A program made the position numbers and the translations under genes. A stretch of 64,000 nt of DNA, taken from positions 2,852,001 through 2,916,000 of the forward strand of contig NZ_PRDL01000001.1 of NCBI RefSeq assembly GCF_015182315.1. The letters run 5' to 3'. The DNA is from Cellvibrio polysaccharolyticus. Its GTDB lineage: Bacteria; Pseudomonadota; Gammaproteobacteria; Pseudomonadales; Cellvibrionaceae. This document shows positions 61,905 to 64,000 of this stretch, one piece after another. Each line of letters opens with the position of its first letter. Positions within the stretch are counted from its first letter, which is position 1. The notes below the pieces were generated by a model. That model saw nothing but the letters and a program-made list of their open reading frames with translations. It was not told the origin of the DNA and ran no database searches.

Positions 61905-64000
61905 TTACACGCTCATCGGATCCGCTTTTTCCGGATCAATACCAAATTTTGTAATGGCCTTGGCGACCACGTCTGCTTTGATTTTGCCCTGATCAGCCAG
62001 CGATTTCAGCGCTGCAATCACTACGAAGTGGCTGTTAACTTCGAAGAAGAAACGCAGTTTTGCACGGGAATCGCTGCGGCCGAAACCTTCGGTACCCAGT
62101 ACAGTGTAGTCGCCCGGAATGTAGGCGCGCAGCTGTTCTGCGTAGGTTTTCAGGTGGTCGGTTGCGATCACAACCGGACCCTCACGGCCTTCAAGCTGTT
62201 GAGTGATGAACGGCTTGCGTGCTGCTTCAGTCGGGTGCAGCAGGTTCCAACGGGTAGCGCGCTGACCATCACGGGTCAGTTCGTTCACACTGGTTACGCT
62301 CCAGACATCCGCTTCAACATCAAATTCGCTACGCAGAATTTCAGCTGCTGCACGAACTTCACGCAAAATAGTGCCTGAACCCATCAATTGTACGCGGTTC
62401 TTTTTCTTGCCAGCGCCTTGTTCCAGCAAATACATACCTTTGATGATGCCCTCTTCAGCGCCTTCCGGCATATCCGGGTGCTGATAGTTTTCGTTCATCA
62501 AGGTGATGTAGTAGAAGCAGTTTTCCTTGTCGCGGTACATGCGCTTGATACCGTCCTGGACGATAACAGCGACTTCGTAGGAATAGCTCGGATCGTAAGT
62601 GCGGCAGTTGGGAATGGTGTTAGCCAATACGTGGCTGTGACCGTCCTGGTGCTGCAAGCCTTCACCGTTCAGCGTAGTACGACCGGCGGTTGCACCCAAC
62701 AGGAAGCCGCGCGCCTGGGAATCGCCCGCTGCCCACGCCAGATCGCCAATACGTTGGAAACCAAACATGGAGTAGTAGATGTAGAACGGAATCATCGGTA
62801 CCTGATGGTTGCTGTAGGATGTTGCTGCAGCAATCCAGGAAGACATGGAACCGGCTTCGTTAATACCTTCTTCAAGGATTTGACCTTTGGTGTCTTCCTT
62901 GTAGAACATGATCTGGCCAGCATCTTGCGGGGTGTACTTCTGACCTTCAGATGCATAAATACCGATTTGACGGAACATACCTTCCATACCGAAAGTACGT
63001 GCTTCGTCAGGAACAATCGGCACGATTTGCTTGCCGATGCTCTTGTCCTTGACCAGTGCAGACAAAATACGCACGAAGGTCATGGTGGTAGAAATTTCAC
63101 GCTCGCCGGTACCTTTCAACTGGGCCGCAAAAGCGTCCAGCTCAGGGGTTTGCAGGGATTCAAAATCTGCTTTACGCGACGGCAGGTAACCACTCAGAGT
63201 TTGACGACGGGATTGCAGGTACTGCATCTCGGGGCTGTCATCGGCCGGACGGTAGTAAGGCAGCTTCGGCAGATCTTCATCGCTGATCGGCAATTCGAAG
63301 CGATCACGGAATTTTTTCAGGCTCTCGATATCGAGTTTTTTCACCGAGTGGGTATCGTTGGAAGCTTCACCGGAAGCACCCATGCCGTAACCTTTAACGG
63401 TTTGCGCCAGTACAACAGTCGGCTTGCCTTTGGTGGTGGTTGCATTGAGGTAGGCGTTGTACACCTTGCGACCATCGTGACCACCACGCGCCAGATGCAG
63501 AATTTCGTCATCTGACATATCGGCAACCAGCTCCAGCAACTCCGGGTATTTACCGAAGAAATGCTCACGGGTGTAAGCGCCGCCGTTGGCTTTGTAGTTT
63601 TGCATCTCGCCGTCAACAACTTCGTCCATGCGCTTTTGCAGCAGGCCGGTTTTGTCTTTTTCCAGCAGGCGATCCCAGTTGCTGCCCCACAGAACTTTAA
63701 CGACGTTCCAGCCAGCACCACGGAAAACACCTTCCAGCTCCTGAACGATCTTGGCGTTGCCGCGAACCGGGCCATCCAGACGTTGCAGGTTACAGTTGAT
63801 CACGAAAATCAGGTTGTCCAGTTTTTCACGACCGGCCAACGCGATAGCACCCAGGCTTTCCGGCTCATCACACTCGCCGTCACCCAAAAATGCCCAGACT
63901 TTACGGTCAGTGGTCGGAATCAGTTCACGCGCCTGCATGTAACGGATAAAACGCGCCTGATAGATCGCCTTGATCGGGCCAAGACCCATGGATACTGTCG
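61905..64000 (-). CDS. aceE: Pyruvate dehydrogenase E1 (homodimeric type), C-terminal part
   Basis: The last 698 codons of the E1 subunit gene; the first quarter lies beyond the right edge. The visible protein begins TVSMGLGPIKAIYQARFIRY. It contains the thiamine-diphosphate motif GDGECDEPESLGAIALAGREKLDNLIFVINCNL (split around GDG and NCN). GGHDGRKVYNAYLNATTTKG, VILAQTVKGYGMG-type sequence and EDTKGQILEEGINEAGSMSSW follow. These are diagnostic of the single-chain AceE of Proteobacteria rather than the alpha/beta type. It is co-directional with aceF, 144 bases upstream of it. Confidence 0.97.
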   Translation of the reverse strand, partial: TVSMGLGPIKAIYQARFIRYMQARELIPTTDRKVWAFLGDGECDEPESLGAIALAGREKLDNLIFVINCNLQRLDGPVRGNAKIVQELEGVFRGAGWNVVKVLWGSNWDRLLEKDKTGLLQKRMDEVVDGEMQNYKANGGAYTREHFFGKYPELLELVADMSDDEILHLARGGHDGRKVYNAYLNATTTKGKPTVVLAQTVKGYGMGASGEASNDTHSVKKLDIESLKKFRDRFELPISDEDLPKLPYYRPADDSPEMQYLQSRRQTLSGYLPSRKADFESLQTPELDAFAAQLKGTGEREISTTMTFVRILSALVKDKSIGKQIVPIVPDEARTFGMEGMFRQIGIYASEGQKYTPQDAGQIMFYKEDTKGQILEEGINEAGSMSSWIAAATSYSNHQVPMIPFYIYYSMFGFQRIGDLAWAAGDSQARGFLLGATAGRTTLNGEGLQHQDGHSHVLANTIPNCRTYDPSYSYEVAVIVQDGIKRMYRDKENCFYYITLMNENYQHPDMPEGAEEGIIKGMYLLEQGAGKKKNRVQLMGSGTILREVRAAAEILRSEFDVEADVWSVTSVNELTRDGQRATRWNLLHPTEAARKPFITQQLEGREGPVVIATDHLKTYAEQLRAYIPGDYTVLGTEGFGRSDSRAKLRFFFEVNSHFVVIAALKSLADQGKIKADVVAKAITKFGIDPEKADPMSV

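Noticed and set aside
62388..63515. A 375-codon plus-strand open frame opposite aceE
   Set aside because: Shadow of the E1 coding sequence; no recognisable domain or ribosome site.

Overview
The window looks like a chromosomal segment of a marine- or soil-type gammaproteobacterium close to Pseudomonadales/Cellvibrionaceae. The housekeeping gene order matches the Pseudomonas layout: pyrG-kdsA-eno-ftsB-ispD-ispF-truD-pcm-nlpD-rpoS, mazG-relA-rlmD-cysM next to gacS, mucD-lepA-lepB-rnc-era-recO, and motY next to pyrC-rnt. The left end adds a polysaccharide-use locus (TonB receptor, cupin-like protein, GPH symporter, GH43 enzyme) of the kind common in Cellvibrio-like plant-polymer degraders. The family-level assignment is an inference; no rRNA gene is present. 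No prophage, transposase, CRISPR array, tRNA or rRNA gene was seen.

Layout. 1-8.1 kb: carbohydrate uptake and use; the TonB receptor promoter carries two LacI-type palindromes. 8.2-8.9 kb: a queuosine-precursor transporter (yhhQ) behind a compact preQ1-I riboswitch. 9-14.1 kb: quinone oxidoreductase, pdxH and a very large CPBP-type membrane protein with a duplicated extramembrane region. 14.4-18.9 kb: an unrecognised protein, a small Ras-like GTPase and two Roadblock/LC7 proteins in one operon, followed by a chemoreceptor. 19-25 kb: two lipoprotein esterases, catalase, mobA, a VanZ-like/DUF1287 pair and a 160-bp palindromic repeat. 25-37.4 kb: rpoS-nlpD-DUF368-pcm-truD-ispF-ispD-ftsB-eno-kdsA-pyrG-tilS, all on the minus strand. 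37.4-39.9 kb: an S9 peptidase and greB. 40-41.3 kb: an SdpR/SdpI-like pair followed by a small exported protein made of 11-residue hydrophobic repeats. 41.5-50 kb: mazG-relA-rlmD-cysM (minus) divergent from gacS/barA (plus). 49.9-57 kb: recO-era-rnc-DUF4845-lepB-lepA-mucD. 57.2-60 kb: motY, and divergent pyrC-rnt. 60.1-64 kb: aceF and the C-terminal two thirds of aceE, which runs off the right edge.

The best candidates for undescribed biology are (i) the GTPase/two-Roadblock operon with its companion protein and neighbouring chemoreceptor, which may be a polarity or signalling module, and (ii) the sdpR-sdpI-like pair with its small hendecad-repeat exported protein, which may be a peptide toxin/immunity or membrane-stress module. 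The preQ1 riboswitch, the palindromic repeat and the duplicated CPBP protein are further points of interest.
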